Positions 50,611-59,530 of a DNA stretch of 64,000 nt are shown in pieces. The DNA is from Agreia sp. PsM10 (GTDB taxonomy: Bacteria > Actinomycetota > Actinomycetes > Actinomycetales > Microbacteriaceae): assembly GCF_030433855.1 (NCBI RefSeq), contig NZ_JARUXC010000005.1, forward strand, positions 1 through 64,000, written 5' to 3'. Position numbers and translations under genes: made by a program. The notes beneath the pieces were generated by a model. That model searched no databases. It was given only the letters and a program-made list of their open reading frames with translations, and was not told the DNA's origin. Position 1 is the first letter of the stretch. Each line of letters opens with the position of its first letter.

Positions 50611-51348
50611 TTATTTCCTCTCTTCGGTGGGAGACCCCACCACCGCGACGCGTCGGGGTGACGACGTGCGGACATCTGTGTTCTGGTTCGCGACGACGCC
50701 GCGTGGTACGACCAACTTCTGGATGATCGCGAAGATTCCCTCGCTGAGCAATGCGAGCGCGATCACGAGAAGGGAACCCGCGAGCATCTGCGGATAGTCA
50801 TTGGACTTCAGGCCCACGAAGATGAACCGTCCCAGCCCGCCGGCACCCACGTAGTCGGCGAGAGTCGCCGTCGCAATGATCTGCAAGGTCGCCGAGCGGA
50901 GGCCGCCGATCAACAACGGAAGGCCCAGCGGCACCTCGACCTTGCGCACGATCTGCCACTCCGTCATTCCGACAGCCCTGGCCGAGTCGATCGTGCGACG
51001 ATCGATCGCCTCGAAACCGGAGTAGGCGCCGGCCAGGATCGGTGGGACCGCCAGCACCACCAGTGCGATAACGGGGGCCTCCACCCCGATTCCGAGCCAG
51101 AGCGCGAGAACGATGAGCAGTCCGAGGGTCGGGAGCGCCCTGAACCCACCGGTCAGGCTCACGGCGAGGCTCCGGCCGCGGCCGGTGTGGCCGATGAGGT
51201 ATCCCAGCGGGATCGCGATCACGCTCGAGATCACCAGCACGACGAGACTGATCGTGAGGTGCTGCACGAGACGGATCGGGATACCGTTCGGTCCTCCGAG
51301 ATGCGCGGGATCGAATATCCAGGCGAATGCCTCGACGAGGAGGTTCAC
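50611..51348 (-). CDS. Osmoprotectant ABC transporter permease (second)
   Basis: 245 aa BPD-type permease with about five membrane helices and the EAA-like loop AIDRRTIDSARAVGMTEWQIVRKVEVPLGLPLLIGG. The longer open frame upstream is in another frame of the neighbours. GTG at 51348 overlaps the first permease stop by 4 bp. The C-terminal tail of about 30 polar residues is unremarkable. Confidence 0.93.
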   Translation of the reverse strand: MNLLVEAFAWIFDPAHLGGPNGIPIRLVQHLTISLVVLVISSVIAIPLGYLIGHTGRGRSLAVSLTGGFRALPTLGLLIVLALWLGIGVEAPVIALVVLAVPPILAGAYSGFEAIDRRTIDSARAVGMTEWQIVRKVEVPLGLPLLIGGLRSATLQIIATATLADYVGAGGLGRFIFVGLKSNDYPQMLAGSLLVIALALLSEGIFAIIQKLVVPRGVVANQNTDVRTSSPRRVAVVGSPTEERK

Positions 51349-52031
51349 GATGCGGCCGCCTCTGCGGTCAGACGTGCGCGGCGTGTCGAAGCGACGCGTG
51401 TCGCCCGCGTCCACGGCATGACCAGTCTGCCGATGAGCACGAGCACGGCGTCGATCAGCAGGGCCAGCGCGATGGTGGCGACCATGCCGGCCAACACCTC
51501 CGCCACGATGTTGCGCTGCAACCCGTCGGTGAAGAGCAGCCCGAGGCTCTTGATGCCGAGGACCGCGCCGACGGTCACCAGGCTGACGGTGCTGACCGCC
51601 ACGACACGGATGCCGGCGAGCAGCACCGGCCCCGCCAACGGGAGATCGACCTTCCAGAAGCGCGTCCAGGGCGAGAATCCCATCGCGGTGGCCGACTGGC
51701 TGATGTCCGACGAGACCGAGCCGAGCGCATCCGACGTGGTGCGCACCATCAGCGCGATGCCGTAGAGGGTGAGCGCGACGACGACGTTGATCGAGTCCCT
51801 CGCGCCGGTTCCGAGGATGATCGGAAGAACGATGAGCAGGGGAAGCGACGGAATCGCGTACAGCAGGCCGAGCACGGTGAGCAGCACGCCGCGGCTCGGG
51901 CGGTAGCGGTTTGCCAGCCAGCCGAGCGGCACCGAGAGCACGAAGCTCAAGACGATGGGCGGGATGCTGAGGGCGAGATGCTCGAGGGTGCGCTGGCCGA
52001 TGAGGGGCAGGTTCTCGATGATCCAGTTCAT
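51345..52031 (-). CDS. Osmoprotectant ABC transporter permease (first)
   Basis: 228 aa BPD-type permease, about five helices, with EAA-like loop GSVSSDISQSATAMGFSPWTRFWKVDLPLAGPVLL. It forms the channel with the second permease. ATG at 52031 overlaps the ATPase stop by 4 bp and its own end overlaps the next permease by 4 bp, so the set is tightly coupled. Confidence 0.93.
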   Translation of the reverse strand: MNWIIENLPLIGQRTLEHLALSIPPIVLSFVLSVPLGWLANRYRPSRGVLLTVLGLLYAIPSLPLLIVLPIILGTGARDSINVVVALTLYGIALMVRTTSDALGSVSSDISQSATAMGFSPWTRFWKVDLPLAGPVLLAGIRVVAVSTVSLVTVGAVLGIKSLGLLFTDGLQRNIVAEVLAGMVATIALALLIDAVLVLIGRLVMPWTRATRVASTRRARLTAEAAAS

Positions 52032-52873
52032 GCGGGTGCGTCTTTGCTGCCGCCGGTCGGGCCGTCCACCAGCACTCCGGCCGCGCGACCCTCGCTGTCG
52101 AGCACGATTTCGCGGCCGTCCCGCCGGTCGATGTGCAGCGCCCGCTTGCCCTTCGTCGCCCCGATGAAGTCGGCCACGAAGTCGTTCGCGGGGGCACTGA
52201 GGATCTCGGTGGGAGACCCCTTCTGCACGATGACGCCGCCCTTCTGCAGGATGACGACCTGGTCGCCCAGGAGGAAGGCCTCGTCGATGTCGTGGGTGAC
52301 GAAGACGACGGTCTTGTCGAGTTCGCGCTGCAGGCGGATGAGCTCCTGCTGCAGTTCGGCGCGCACCAGGGGGTCGACCGCGCCGAAAGGCTCGTCCATG
52401 AGCAGGATGTTCGGGTCGGCCGCGAGCCCGCGCGCGACGCCCACACGCTGCTGCTGCCCGCCCGAGAGCTGGCTCGGGTAGCGGTTCGCGAGCGAACGAT
52501 CGAGGCCGACCGTGTCGAGCAGCTCGAGTGCGCGTTCGTGAGCCTGCTTCTTCGGCACGCCGTTGAGCAGGGGCACGGTCGCCACGTTGTCGATGACCTT
52601 GCGGTGGGGCAGCAGGCCGGAATTCTGCATGACGTAACCGATGCGCCGACGGAGCTTCACCTTGTCGAGTCCGACGATGTCTTCGCCGTCGATCTCGATC
52701 GAGCCCGAAGTGCGGTCGATCATGCGGTTGATCATGCGGAGGATGGTGGTCTTGCCACAGCCCGAGGAGCCCACGAAGACCGTCGTCTTGCGCGAGGGGA
52801 TGACGAGGCTGAAGTCATCGACGGCGAGTGTGCCGTCGGGGAACTGCTTCGACACCTGACGGAACTCGATCAT
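52028..52873 (-). CDS. Osmoprotectant ABC transporter ATP-binding protein
   Basis: 281 aa. Walker A GSSGCGKTT, signature LSGGQQQRVGVARGLA, Walker B ILLMDEPFGAVD and the H-loop VTHDIDEAF. The protein ends with a short tail rather than the paired CBS domains of some OpuA/OpuC ATPases, so it lacks that ionic-strength sensor. The open frame extends 27 codons upstream, but ATG at 52873 begins the canonical IEFRQVSKQFPDG. Confidence 0.94.
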   Translation of the reverse strand: MIEFRQVSKQFPDGTLAVDDFSLVIPSRKTTVFVGSSGCGKTTILRMINRMIDRTSGSIEIDGEDIVGLDKVKLRRRIGYVMQNSGLLPHRKVIDNVATVPLLNGVPKKQAHERALELLDTVGLDRSLANRYPSQLSGGQQQRVGVARGLAADPNILLMDEPFGAVDPLVRAELQQELIRLQRELDKTVVFVTHDIDEAFLLGDQVVILQKGGVIVQKGSPTEILSAPANDFVADFIGATKGKRALHIDRRDGREIVLDSEGRAAGVLVDGPTGGSKDAPA

Positions 52874-53009
52874 GTCTTGGCCCGTTCGTCTGGCGCGCCC
52901 GAGTGCACGCGTGTATGACCAGCCAAACACGGAGCGCCGCGATAGGCAAAGCACACCCGTTGGGCATGACGAATTGTGTCCGGCAGGCTAAGGTGCAGCC
53001 GATCGCACG

Positions 53010-53669
53010 TCAGACGGTCTGAGAGTCGCTCTCGTAATGCCCCGTGAGGTAGTCGCGAACGATCTGCTCGCACTCGCCGATGATCGTCTCGTCGCCGGTG
53101 CCCCCGAGCATGAACGCGCGCACAAGAAGGGCGTCCATGACGGTGACCGCGATCTCGAGACGCGTGAGCAGGGCGGCGTCCTGCGGCATTCCGTAGTTGT
53201 CGACCAGCACGTCGCGCAGGGTCTGGGCGATGCGGTGCGACTTGATGCGCGACACGTCGGTCTCGGGAGAGGAGACGAGGTCGCCGAGACGGATGGAGGT
53301 GAAGCCCACCTCGCCACGGTGCATCGCCACGGAGGTGCCGATCGACACGACGACGGCGTCGACCCACCCGGCGGGCTTCTTCTCGGCCAGGTCTGCCTCG
53401 AACTGGCGGAGGAAGCGCTCGACGCTGCGCGTGCCGAGGGCGGTCAGCACCGCGATGCGGTCGGGGAAGTAGCGGTAGACGGTGCCGATGGATGCTTCGG
53501 CGCGATCGGCGACGAGGGCGGTCGTGAGGCGCTCGATGCCCACCTCGTCGACCACGGCCGCGGCGGCGTCGAGCAGGGCGGCGATGCGGTCGGAGCTGCG
53601 GGCCTGGATCGGCTCGTTGCGCACCTGCACGGCCTCGGCGCGGGTTTCCTCGAAGACGTTGTTAGGCAC
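53010..53669 (-). CDS. TetR/AcrR-family transcriptional regulator
   Basis: 219 aa. The N-terminal helix-turn-helix (IAALLDAAAAVVDEVGIERLT, then ASIGTVYRYFPDRIAVL) is clear; the ligand domain is not specific. GTG at 53669 has AAAGGA eight bases upstream. It lies 136 bp upstream of the transporter operon in the same direction, so it may regulate it or itself, but no operator is evident. Confidence 0.9.
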   Translation of the reverse strand: MPNNVFEETRAEAVQVRNEPIQARSSDRIAALLDAAAAVVDEVGIERLTTALVADRAEASIGTVYRYFPDRIAVLTALGTRSVERFLRQFEADLAEKKPAGWVDAVVVSIGTSVAMHRGEVGFTSIRLGDLVSSPETDVSRIKSHRIAQTLRDVLVDNYGMPQDAALLTRLEIAVTVMDALLVRAFMLGGTGDETIIGECEQIVRDYLTGHYESDSQTV

Positions 53670-53736
53670 GGCGCCGATCCTTTCATAAGGGATGTCGTGA
53701 TCATACTAGTTGGGCGGGGGCGGCAGAATAGAGCAC

Positions 53737-54474
53737 ATGTGTGGTCGTTTCGTCGTGTCTCGTGCAGCCGGTGACCTCGTCGCCCTCTTCGATGTCGATG
53801 TGGAGGGAGCGGACCTGCCGGAGCCGTCATGGAACGTCGCGCCGACCCAACGCGTCCCGGTGATCATCGACGCCGTCAACCGCGCCGCGGCGACCGACGA
53901 GAACGCCCCCGAGGTGCTGAGACGGCTGGAGGCGGCGCGCTGGGGACTGGTGCCGTCGTTCGCGACCGAGCCCACGGCATCCGCACCCCTGTTCAACGCG
54001 CGCATCGAGACGGCCGCCGAGAAACCGGCCTTCCGCGAGGCCGTCGTCTCGCGCCGTGCTGCGATCCCGGCCTCGGGATACTACGAGTGGCTGATCGCGC
54101 CCGACGGCGGCAAGACCCCGCAGTTCGTGTCGTCGAACGACGACGAGCCCATCCTCTTCGCGGGCCTGTACGAATGGTGGCGCAACCCGGCCGCTGCGGC
54201 CGACGACCCCGCGCGCTGGCTGCTGTCGACGACGATCCTCACCCGGGAGGGCGCCGGGCCGCTCGCCTCGCTGCACGAGAGGATGCCGGTGTTTCTCGAG
54301 CCGGGCCTCATGGAGGACTGGCTCGATCCGCGCACCGCCGGAGACGCACGGCTGCTGGCGGAGATCTCGCTCGCGGCCGAGGAACTCGCCGACGACATGG
54401 TGTTCCACACGGTGGGCACGGCCGTCGGCACGGTCGGCAACGACTCTCCCGAGCTCGTCCTTCCGGTGCACTGA
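53737..54474 (+). CDS. SRAP domain protein (HMCES/YedK-like abasic-site shield)
   Basis: 245 aa. After Met removal Cys2 in MCGRF becomes the N-terminal catalytic thiol that forms a thiazolidine with abasic sites in ssDNA. Other family residues are in LFNARIET (Asn for DNA), SGYYEW (Glu) and the C-terminal LHERMPVFL His. The start is fixed by the need for Cys2; upstream TTG at 53710 would bury it. It is divergent from the TetR gene. No LexA-type box is seen immediately upstream. Confidence 0.94.
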   Translation: MCGRFVVSRAAGDLVALFDVDVEGADLPEPSWNVAPTQRVPVIIDAVNRAAATDENAPEVLRRLEAARWGLVPSFATEPTASAPLFNARIETAAEKPAFREAVVSRRAAIPASGYYEWLIAPDGGKTPQFVSSNDDEPILFAGLYEWWRNPAAAADDPARWLLSTTILTREGAGPLASLHERMPVFLEPGLMEDWLDPRTAGDARLLAEISLAAEELADDMVFHTVGTAVGTVGNDSPELVLPVH

Positions 54475-54496
54475 CCCCGACCCCCGAGGGGGATGC

Positions 54497-55579
54497 GTGC
54501 AACACTGGGGTGTGCGGAAAGCAGACAAGACACTCTCGGCCAAGCAGGGTGCCGAGGTCATCATGCACCGCGCGGCACGCATCGAAGACGCCGTGCACGA
54601 GTTCCGGCAGAAGCGTGCGCAGGCCAGCGGCAAGGTCCCCACGATCATCCCCTACGCGGGATACGGCTCGACCACGTGGCTCCGGGTGCTCGCCCGCGTG
54701 CTGCTCACGACGCCCGCTCGCCCGGGCTCGCGAGCGGATCGCAAGGCCCAGAAGCACATCGAGAGCGTCAGGGGATGGCGCAGCTTCACGAGCGTGCCGT
54801 TCGGCAACGTGCCGGTCACGATCCAGGCGGGCGGCCGCTCGCACACCGTCTCGGCCGACCGCGGCGGGGTCGTGGATGTCGTCATCGAGGTCGCGCTCGA
54901 GCCCGGCTGGCAGACGGTCACGATCGGAGCGGAGGGCGGCAAGACCGTCGAGGCCCCCGTGTTCGTGCTCGAGGACTCGACCCGCTTCGGCGTGGTGAGC
55001 GACATCGACGACACGGTGATGGTCACGGCGCTGCCGCGTCCGCTGCTCGCCGCATGGAACACCTTCGTGCTCGACGAGCACGCCCGAGTGCCCACGCCCG
55101 GCATGGCCGTGCTGCTCGAGCGCCTGACCACGGAGAACCCGGGCTCTCCCGTGATCTACCTCTCGACGGGCGCCTGGAACGTCGCCCCCACCCTCACGCG
55201 TTTCCTCTCGCGCAACCTCTACCCCGCGGGCCCGCTGCTGCTCACCGACTGGGGGCCGACCCACGACCGCTGGTTCCGGAGCGGGCGCGAACACAAGCGC
55301 GAGAATCTGCGCCGGCTCGCCCGGGAGTTCCCCGACGTGCGATGGCTGCTGATCGGCGACGACGGCCAGCACGACGAAGAGATCTACGCCGAGTTCACCA
55401 CCGACTTCCCCCAGAACGTCGCCGCCGTCGCTATCCGGCAGCTCTCGAACAGCGAGGCCGTGCTGGCCGGCGGGCGCTCGAAAGACGAGGTGCACACCGA
55501 GCGCACCGGCGCGACCTGGGTCTATGCACCCGACGGCGCCGGCCTCTCGGCACAGCTCCACGACGCCGGCGTGCTCTGA
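54497..55579 (+). CDS. App1-family (DUF2183) phosphatase-like protein
   Basis: 360 aa. The C-terminal half carries the haloacid-type DxDxT motif in VVSDIDDTVMV and later IYLSTGAWN, LLTDWGPT and LLIGDDGQHDEEIY, matching the App1 catalytic domain of yeast phosphatidate phosphatase. A beta-rich N-terminal region precedes it. The start is uncertain: GTG at 54497 follows GAGGGGG, GTG at 54512 follows an AACACT hexamer, and ATG at 54563 follows GAGG. The substrate in bacteria is unknown. Confidence 0.88.
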   Translation: MQHWGVRKADKTLSAKQGAEVIMHRAARIEDAVHEFRQKRAQASGKVPTIIPYAGYGSTTWLRVLARVLLTTPARPGSRADRKAQKHIESVRGWRSFTSVPFGNVPVTIQAGGRSHTVSADRGGVVDVVIEVALEPGWQTVTIGAEGGKTVEAPVFVLEDSTRFGVVSDIDDTVMVTALPRPLLAAWNTFVLDEHARVPTPGMAVLLERLTTENPGSPVIYLSTGAWNVAPTLTRFLSRNLYPAGPLLLTDWGPTHDRWFRSGREHKRENLRRLAREFPDVRWLLIGDDGQHDEEIYAEFTTDFPQNVAAVAIRQLSNSEAVLAGGRSKDEVHTERTGATWVYAPDGAGLSAQLHDAGVL

Positions 55580-55589
55580 CGCTCTGCGA

Positions 55590-55623
55590 CCACTGATCGT
55601 CTGCCGCCACTGACCGTCTGCCG
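55590..55623. repeat. Imperfect 17-bp tandem repeat
   Basis: CCACTGATCGTCTGCCG (55590-55606) and CCACTGACCGTCTGCCG (55607-55623) differ at one base and are followed by a partial third unit, CCAC. It is in the gap between the App1-like gene and the LexA-type box. No function is apparent. Confidence 0.85.
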
Positions 55624-55666
55624 CCACGCCGGTTCGACTGGCGCATGTCGGTGCTGCTTCGTACAC

Positions 55667-55691
55667 TTCGAATATAGAAGATATATTCGAA
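55667..55691 (+). promoter_or_regulatory. LexA (SOS) box upstream of DUF6504-dnaE2
   Basis: The 16-mer TAGAAGATATATTCGA (55675-55690) differs at one base from the recA box (7741-7756, same strand reading). It lies in a larger perfect inverted repeat with 10-bp arms TTCGAATATA and TATATTCGAA separated by 5 bp (55667-55691). The site is 25 bp before the DUF6504 start, so it overlaps the probable promoter. Confidence 0.78.
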
Positions 55692-55715
55692 TGTCTCCCG
55701 AACGGAGAGCGGCCT

Positions 55716-56042
55716 ATGAACATCGACGAACCCGTGAGCGTCGAGCTGTCCGACGACGGCTCCCCCGTGCGCTTCGTGTGGCGCGGTGTCGTCTACGGGG
55801 TCATCAGCGCGCCGGAACGCTGGTTCGCGCGGCGTCCCTGGTGGCAGCTCGACGCCCGGGCGCCGCGCGGCGCGGGTGACACACTGATCGATCGTGAGAT
55901 GTGGAGGGTCGACGCCCTCCCCCTCACCGACGGCGCCTCGCGACTCGACGGCACGTTCGACCTCGGCCTGCACGCCGCCACCGGCGTCTGGAGCCTGAGC
56001 CGCGCATCCGACGACGTGCTCGACGCACAGCTCTTCGTCTGA
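55716..56042 (+). CDS. DUF6504 family protein
   Basis: 108 aa small protein with VRFVWRGVVYGVISAPERWFARRPWWQLD and a C-terminal WSLSRASDDV segment. The family is actinobacterial and usually sits next to dnaE2 or imuB genes; its function is unknown. GGAGAG lies six bases before the ATG. It precedes dnaE2 by 5 bp and both should be under the LexA-type box. Confidence 0.88.
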   Translation: MNIDEPVSVELSDDGSPVRFVWRGVVYGVISAPERWFARRPWWQLDARAPRGAGDTLIDREMWRVDALPLTDGASRLDGTFDLGLHAATGVWSLSRASDDVLDAQLFV

Positions 56043-56047
56043 CGGCC

Positions 56048-59000
56048 ATGGCCCGGTTCACCCATCTGCATGTCGCGTCGGCCTATTCCGCGCACTTCGG
56101 CACATCGCAGCCCGAGGCCCTCGTGGCCGCCGCGGTGCACGACGGCGCCGAGGCCGCGGCCATCACTGATCGAGACGGCCTCTACGGCGCGATCCGCCAC
56201 GTGCGCGCCTGCCTCTCCGCGGGCATCGACGCGATCGTCGGCGTCGATCTCGCGCTGCTGCCCGAACGACGACGCGGTTCAGCCGACGTCGCCACGCCCT
56301 CCGCCGCGTCGCCGGCCCGCATCACCGTGCTCGCCCACGGCCAGAACTCCGGCGAGGGCTGGGCCGCGCTCTGTCGTCTCATCAGCGCCGCCCACAGCCC
56401 GGCCGCCGACGGCATGCCCCGGCAGCCGGGCGATGTCGGCGTGCAGAAGTCCAGGCCGGGCGGGTTCATCCTCGGCGAATCCGGCCCCGTCGCGACCGTG
56501 CTGCTCGGGCCCGACTCCGATGTGGCGCAGGCCGTCGCCGCCGCAGACCTCTCTCTGGCGGCGTCGCTCCTGGCCGAGTGGAAGCGCCTGCTGCCGGGAG
56601 CGCTCGCGGTCGAGATCGTCTGCCACCTCACCGAACCGGGCGACCGGGCGAGCATCCGCCATGCCGCGCGCCTGCTCGAGCTCGCCGACACGGTCGGCGT
56701 GCCCGCCGTGCTCAGCAACGCCGTGCGCTATCTGCAGCCCGACGACGCGGTCACGGGCGACGTGCTCGACGCGGCCGACAGGCTGCGCCCCCTCGGGGCC
56801 TTCCAGCCGCAGGCCAATGCCCAGGCCTGGCTCAAGCCCGCCGAGACCATGAGGCGGATCGCCCTGCTCGTCGTCGACCACTCGGCTCTGCCGCGGTCCG
56901 CCGCCGAACAACTGCTCTCCGCCACCGAGCGCCTCGCAGACGCCTGCCGGCTCGACCCGCACGCAGACCTGGCCTGGCGTCGTCCCAAGATCCCCTCCCC
57001 GGCCGTGCTCGGCATCGAGGGCGACCCGGTCGTCGAACTGCGCCGCCGCAGCGAGTCCGGGCTGCTCGAGCGCTATGCCGATGCGAAACCGAGCGAACTC
57101 GAATCACTGCGAACACGCCTCGACGACGAGCTCTCGACGATCGCGGGGTTCGGATTCGCCAGCTATTTCCTCACCGTGGCCGAGGTGTCGTCGCTGATGC
57201 GCTCCATGAAGGTGCGCAACCAGGCGCGCGGTTCCGGTGCGGGCAGCCTGGTGAACTACCTTCTGCGCATCTCGAATGTCGACCCCGCGCGGCACGATCT
57301 GCTGTTCGAGCGCTTTCTCGGCAACGCGAGGTCGACCCTGCCCGACATCGACATCGACGTCGAGTCCGCGCGGCGGCACGACATCTACCGGGCGATCTTC
57401 GATCGGTTCGGCCCGAACCGGGTCAGCCTCATGTCGATGCAGAACACCTACCGGGCACGGGGCGCGGCGCGCGACGCCGGGCTGGCCCTCGGGCTCGACG
57501 ACGCCCAGATCGACCTCGTCGCCACCAACCTGTGGCGGTTCAACGCCCGCGACTTCCGCCAGGTGCTCACCGAGAAACCCGAGCTGCGCGAGATCGCCGC
57601 GCTCGTGAAGAACGACGCCCAGATCGACATGCTCGTCGACCTCACCGAACGGCTCGACCGTCTTCCCCGACACATCAGCATGCACCCGTGCGGCGTCATC
57701 CTCGGCAACGACGACCTGCTCAGCACGACCCCGGTGCAGCCGAGCGGCATGGGGCTTCCGATGAGCCAGTACGACAAGCACGACATGGATGACGCGGGCC
57801 TTCTGAAGCTCGACGTGCTCGGCGTGCGCATGCAGAGCTCCCTCGCCTATGCGGTATCCGAGATCCAGCGCATCCACGGCCGTCGCGCGGCCCATGCCGG
57901 CGGCCTTCCGGTCGACGCGCGCTACGTCAGCGCCGACGGCATCATCGAACTCGACGAGATCCCGCTCGACGACGAGCAGACGTTCGAGGCGATCCGAACC
58001 ACCCGCACCCTCGGCATGTTCCAGATCGAGAGCCCGGGCCAACGCGAACTCATCGGCAAGATGCAGCCCACCGAGTTCGAAGACCTCATCGCCGACATCT
58101 CGCTGTTCAGACCCGGGCCGATGAAGGGCAACATGGTGGCCCCGTTCCTCGACGTGAAGCACGGCTTCGCCCAGCCGCAGTATCTGCACCCGTCGTTCAG
58201 ACCCTTCCTCGAGAGCACCTACGGGGTCGTCATCTACCACGAGCAGATCCTGCGCATCTTCGCCCTGTGCATGCAGGTCACCCTCGCCGAGGGCGACGAG
58301 CTGCGGCGAACCATCGAGCATCCCGAGGCGCGGGTGGAGGAGCGGTTCCGGCTCGATACCGCCGCGAACGTCGACGCCACGGGTGTCCGCCGCTACGACG
58401 ATGCAGCGATCGAACGCATCTGGGCCGTGCTCAAGGGCTTCGGCTCCTTCGGATTCTGCAAGGCCCACGGAGCCGCCTTCGCGCTGCCGACATTTCAGAG
58501 CGCCTGGCTGAAGACCCACTACCCGGCCGAATTCGTGGCCGCCCTGCTCACCCATGACCCGGGCATGTACCCGCGCCGGCTGCTGCTCGCCGAAGCCCGA
58601 CGCATGGGCGTGCCCATCCTGCCCCTCGACGTCAGCGCCTCGCGCGACGTCTACAGGGTCGAGCGCATCGAGCCGCCCCGATCACACGGCGTGCTCGCCG
58701 ATCCCGACGACGTGATCCTCGGAATCCGGCTGTCGCTCAGTGATGTGCACGGCATCAGCTCCGCAGAGCTCGACCGCATCCTCGCAGGCCAGCCCTACGC
58801 GGGCATCGGCGACTTCTACCAGCGGGCCGCGCCGTCGCGCGCGCTCCTCACCCGACTCGCCCTCGTCGGGGCGCTCGACTCGCTCGCAGCGCACGACGGC
58901 TCGTCGGGCGGTGCGCAGCCCACCCGCGGAGATGTGATGGCCCGGGTGCGCGAGCTGGTCGCCCGCGCCAGACGCCCGGCGACGCGCAACGCCCAGCCCA

Positions 59001-59497
59001 CGCTGCCGATCTTCGTCGACGACCGCGAGCAGCTCACCGAGGCGAACCCCGAACCGAGCATGGTCGAGCGCGTCGCCACCGAACTCGACGTTCTGCAGAT
59101 GGAGGTGAGCGAGCACGTGATCGAGAGCTACCGTCCCCTGCTCGACGAGCTGGGCGTGATCCCGGCGAGCGAGCTGCTCGGATGCTGGAACGGCACGACC
59201 GTGCTGGTGGCCGGCATCCGCGTGGCCACGCAGACACCGCCGATGCGCAGCGGCAAACGCGTCGTCTTCATCAGCCTCGACGACGGCTCCGGATGCTCGG
59301 ACTCGACCTTCTTCGAGGAGGCACAAGACCGTGCGGGTGCGCTGCTGTTCGGCACGAAACTCATGGTGATCCAGGGCAAGACGAGGCGAACGGGTGAGCG
59401 CGGCATCTCCATCGAGGCGAGCAACGCCTGGGACCTCAAGGCACTCTGGGCGCAGTGGCAGCAGACCCAGCGCCATCAGGCGCGCGAAGCGTCGTAG
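56048..59497 (+). CDS. dnaE2: Error-prone DNA polymerase DnaE2
   Basis: 1149 aa C-family polymerase. An N-terminal PHP domain (FTHLHVASAYSAHFGTSQPE to about residue 260) is followed by the polymerase palm with acidic motif LPDIDIDVES and RGSGAGSLVNYL, the fingers (LFRPGPMKGNM, FGSFGFCKAHGAAFALPTFQSAWLK), and a C-terminal OB domain (VLVAGIRVATQT). DnaE2 carries out damage-induced translesion synthesis with ImuA'/ImuB; no imuB is in this window. The ATG at 56048 is chosen; the upstream open frame overlaps DUF6504. Confidence 0.95.
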   Translation: MARFTHLHVASAYSAHFGTSQPEALVAAAVHDGAEAAAITDRDGLYGAIRHVRACLSAGIDAIVGVDLALLPERRRGSADVATPSAASPARITVLAHGQNSGEGWAALCRLISAAHSPAADGMPRQPGDVGVQKSRPGGFILGESGPVATVLLGPDSDVAQAVAAADLSLAASLLAEWKRLLPGALAVEIVCHLTEPGDRASIRHAARLLELADTVGVPAVLSNAVRYLQPDDAVTGDVLDAADRLRPLGAFQPQANAQAWLKPAETMRRIALLVVDHSALPRSAAEQLLSATERLADACRLDPHADLAWRRPKIPSPAVLGIEGDPVVELRRRSESGLLERYADAKPSELESLRTRLDDELSTIAGFGFASYFLTVAEVSSLMRSMKVRNQARGSGAGSLVNYLLRISNVDPARHDLLFERFLGNARSTLPDIDIDVESARRHDIYRAIFDRFGPNRVSLMSMQNTYRARGAARDAGLALGLDDAQIDLVATNLWRFNARDFRQVLTEKPELREIAALVKNDAQIDMLVDLTERLDRLPRHISMHPCGVILGNDDLLSTTPVQPSGMGLPMSQYDKHDMDDAGLLKLDVLGVRMQSSLAYAVSEIQRIHGRRAAHAGGLPVDARYVSADGIIELDEIPLDDEQTFEAIRTTRTLGMFQIESPGQRELIGKMQPTEFEDLIADISLFRPGPMKGNMVAPFLDVKHGFAQPQYLHPSFRPFLESTYGVVIYHEQILRIFALCMQVTLAEGDELRRTIEHPEARVEERFRLDTAANVDATGVRRYDDAAIERIWAVLKGFGSFGFCKAHGAAFALPTFQSAWLKTHYPAEFVAALLTHDPGMYPRRLLLAEARRMGVPILPLDVSASRDVYRVERIEPPRSHGVLADPDDVILGIRLSLSDVHGISSAELDRILAGQPYAGIGDFYQRAAPSRALLTRLALVGALDSLAAHDGSSGGAQPTRGDVMARVRELVARARRPATRNAQPTLPIFVDDREQLTEANPEPSMVERVATELDVLQMEVSEHVIESYRPLLDELGVIPASELLGCWNGTTVLVAGIRVATQTPPMRSGKRVVFISLDDGSGCSDSTFFEEAQDRAGALLFGTKLMVIQGKTRRTGERGISIEASNAWDLKALWAQWQQTQRHQAREAS

Positions 59498-59530
59498 TGC
59501 GGCGGGCGAGCCGAGGCGCACAATAGGCAG

